Shown: one piece after another, positions 52,101 through 53,443 of the stretch
How the letters are laid out: each line of letters begins with the position of its first letter
Position numbering within the stretch: position 1 is the stretch's first letter
NCBI GenBank assembly: GCA_024102975.1
Contig: JAGFJD010000403.1
Location: forward strand, 1 to 53,443
Source: Phaeodactylibacter sp.
Lineage (GTDB): Bacteria > Bacteroidota > Bacteroidia > Chitinophagales > Saprospiraceae
Direction of reading: 5' to 3'
Length of the DNA stretch: 53,443 bases
Notes under the pieces: model-generated
Databases searched by the model: none
Seen by the model: the letters and a program-made list of their open reading frames with translations, nothing else
What the model was told of the DNA's origin: nothing
Translations under genes and position numbers: made by a program

Positions 52101-52460
52101 TCAGGCCGCCGGCTTCAGCTTGGCCTCTAATTGGAAGATCATTTTATCCTTGATGAGATTGAAGGCTTCGTAGAAGCCGCCTTCCATGGCTTCCGGGATG
52201 GCTTCCAGAGTAACGGCATATTTTTTCTGGGTCAGCGTAAAGTACAACGTCCTGGCTTCTTCCAAAGTTAGTTCGACGGGGAGGACATCATCGACAATAT
52301 CGCTGATGGCATCGAATTTCCGGAACAGGTTGTTGAGGGTGTTGACCAAACCCCAGTCGATTTCCTCTTCCTTTTTGCCGACGACAAAGTGTTCGATGAG
52401 GTAATGCAGCTGCAGACAATAAACGCCGGCGTCAACGGTCCTTACTTTTATGGTTATCAT
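52101..52460 (-). CDS. Small hypothetical protein
   Basis: Acidic soluble protein of 119 residues with no recognised domain. It is mostly helical, with LHYLIEHFVVGKKEEEIDWG and ELTLEEARTLYFTLTQKKYA as the best-defined stretches. The start overlaps the stop of the upstream membrane gene by 4 nt, so the two are coupled. Could be a chaperone-like or sensor partner for the small membrane protein; no evidence beyond linkage. Confidence 0.6.
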   Translation of the reverse strand: MITIKVRTVDAGVYCLQLHYLIEHFVVGKKEEEIDWGLVNTLNNLFRKFDAISDIVDDVLPVELTLEEARTLYFTLTQKKYAVTLEAIPEAMEGGFYEAFNLIKDKMIFQLEAKLKPAA

Positions 52461-52672
52461 ATCAGTTGTCTTCTTTGTTTCCCGGAGGGCGGATCAGATA
52501 GATGTTGTTTAGTTGAACAGCCATCGGGAAGTGCGAAGTGAATGATTATGGCAGCTATGCTTATTAGGAAGAATACAGCTAGGTATCTCCAGGCCTTTAT
52601 AGGATGACGATCTTCTGGCCGGATGATAGGGGGCGTGTCTTTTTGGGGAAGGGGTGGTATAATATTGAGCAT
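52457..52672 (-). CDS. Small single-pass membrane protein
   Basis: Protein of 71 residues with a Pro-rich N-terminus (IIPPLPQKDTPPIIRPEDRH) and one membrane helix (YLAVFFLISIAAIIIHFAL). Coupled by a 4-nt overlap to the downstream 119-residue gene. No family recognised. A shorter start would not change the helix. The overlap makes it more likely real than its size suggests. Confidence 0.5.
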   Translation of the reverse strand: MLNIIPPLPQKDTPPIIRPEDRHPIKAWRYLAVFFLISIAAIIIHFALPDGCSTKQHLSDPPSGKQRRQLI

Positions 52673-52802
52673 TAGGATTAAGTTTTAACCCGATGCAATG
52701 TAACAAAAATTGCCAGCAAGACAAAGCATACGATAATTTTATTAGATTAAAGCGTTTTTTTTGGCAAAAATCTTTCTTCTGCCATAAGCAATGTGTGTCC
52801 GG

Positions 52803-52822
52803 CCATTTCCACGTATTTCCGC
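52803..52822. repeat. Two inverted GGAAATG-type decamer words
   Basis: CCATTTCCACGTATTTCC is the reverse complement of GGAAATACGTGGAAATGG, identical to the first units of the array at 11391. A third, minimal member of that repeat family. Confidence 0.6.
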
Positions 52823-52930
52823 GTTTAAGTCCAGGTACTTACGCCCCCTTCCCTCTCCCTCTTCCTCTTCCTCGTCCAACAAACCTTTCGGTCACTTTAA
52901 TCTTTTAGCATGAAACTCTCCAAGGCATTC

Positions 52931-53249
52931 CATCATAGACGTCCGTGCCAAAGACCTGAAAAACCGCCAATTTGTGGTGGAAATGCAAGTAGCTGAGACG
53001 GACGGGTTTGACAAGCGAGTCCAGGAACTGATTGCTTATGACAATGCCTCCATAGCAGAACAAGATGAAAGAGGGAGGATGAAATTAGTAGAAGACAGGG
53101 CAGAAGACAGGGCAAAAAAAGAAGTGGTTAAGCGTTGCTTGGAAGAAAACATGGAAGTCGAGTTCATTGCCCGGATTACAAATTTATCCTTGCAGGAAAT
53201 ATCAAAAATAATTGAAGAAGTCAAAAATAAAAGGCAAAGTGGCGAATAA
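52931..53249 (+). pseudogene. Decayed Rpn-family / PD-(D/E)XK transposase
   Basis: Open frame from just after a TGA reads DVRAKDLKNRQFVVEMQVAE, which holds the D...E-x-Q core of the Rpn/PDDEXK_2 nuclease. It then jumps directly to the C-terminal coil (EDRAEDRAKKEVVKRCLEEN) and the helix-turn-helix-like FIARITNLSLQEISKIIEEV. The N-terminal ~60 residues and an internal stretch of more than 100 residues are missing compared with family members (~270-300). The ATG at 52974 could give a 91-residue peptide but not a working nuclease. Confidence 0.75.
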
Positions 53250-53339
53250 TAAGGCGAAAAGATAACAGTTTCACTTTGGTTCTGCCCGTTTATTTTTCTC
53301 AATAATTCATCATAGCCGGCAGACCACTGGACATTTTGG

Positions 53340-53435
53340 GGGCTACTTGTGTAAAGGTGTGAAAGTGTAAACGTGTAAATGATTGGGAGCCAATTTCTTT
53401 TACACCTTTACACGCTTACACTTTTAAACGGACCA
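53340..53435. repeat. GTGTAAA word palindrome
   Basis: GTGTAAAGGTGTGAAAGTGT at 53350-53370 and its inverse words TTTACACCTTTACACGC at 53398-53415 and ACACTTTTAAACG after them form a hairpin of about 85 bp at the window edge. Same design as the other word palindromes, different word. Confidence 0.85.
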
Positions 53436-53443
53436 GAAAATGT

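Overview
The window looks like a chromosomal segment of a GC-rich member of the Bacteroidota, most likely family Saprospiraceae (Lewinella/Phaeodactylibacter-like). Supporting signs are a secreted metalloprotease with a type IX secretion (T9SS) C-terminal sorting domain, a SprE/PorW-like T9SS lipoprotein, Bacteroidota-style lipoproteins, weak or absent Shine-Dalgarno sequences, an HMG-CoA synthase, and PD-(D/E)XK and GIY-YIG remnants. Taxonomy is an inference; no rRNA gene is present.

Layout. 1-4.1 kb: ligA, divergent from a T9SS metalloprotease. 4.2-11.3 kb: a minus-strand peptide-type ABC importer operon (two tandem substrate-binding lipoproteins, then two permeases) with a six-copy 62-bp hairpin array between the binding proteins and the permeases. 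11.4-11.8 kb: 25 perfectly phased decamer repeats and two tandem cruciform-like hairpins. 11.8-21.7 kb: core genes (TIGR01777 epimerase, HAD phosphatase, M23 peptidase, SprE-like lipoprotein, a DinB fragment, a CFA-type methyltransferase, a 5'-nucleotidase and a metallophosphoesterase). 21.9-24.0 kb: an accessory ParA/AlbA_2 gene pair. 24.2-29.0 kb: a tightly coupled five-gene operon with an apparent isoprenoid-lipid theme (compact squalene/phytoene-synthase-like protein, CrtC/AttH-like lipocalin, ABC ATPase and permease, and a fused methyltransferase-Lgt membrane protein). 30.4-35.8 kb: a condensin-like Wadjet system in the permuted order SMC (C), TOPRIM (D), kleisin (A), KITE (B). 36.5-41.3 kb: coaX, mvaS, tRNA-Asn with a duplicated and broken copy next to a frameshifted GIY-YIG nuclease, a PfkB kinase and bcp. 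41.4-49.0 kb: a form II (AYRGAGR) CO-dehydrogenase-like molybdenum hydroxylase cluster (coxG, S, L, M, then coxD, a thioredoxin lipoprotein and coxE). 49.5-53.4 kb: a MacB/FtsX-type permease, two small unknown genes and a decayed Rpn-family transposase.

A recurring, unexplained feature is the state of the gaps between genes. Many carry short words of 6-12 bp repeated in tandem, often with the reverse-complement words on a second arm so the whole gap can fold into a long imperfect hairpin. The word differs from locus to locus.

The two strongest candidates for under-described biology are the isoprenoid/ABC/Lgt-fusion operon and the permuted compact Wadjet locus. The ParA-AlbA_2 pair and the tRNA-Asn/GIY-YIG duplication come next.
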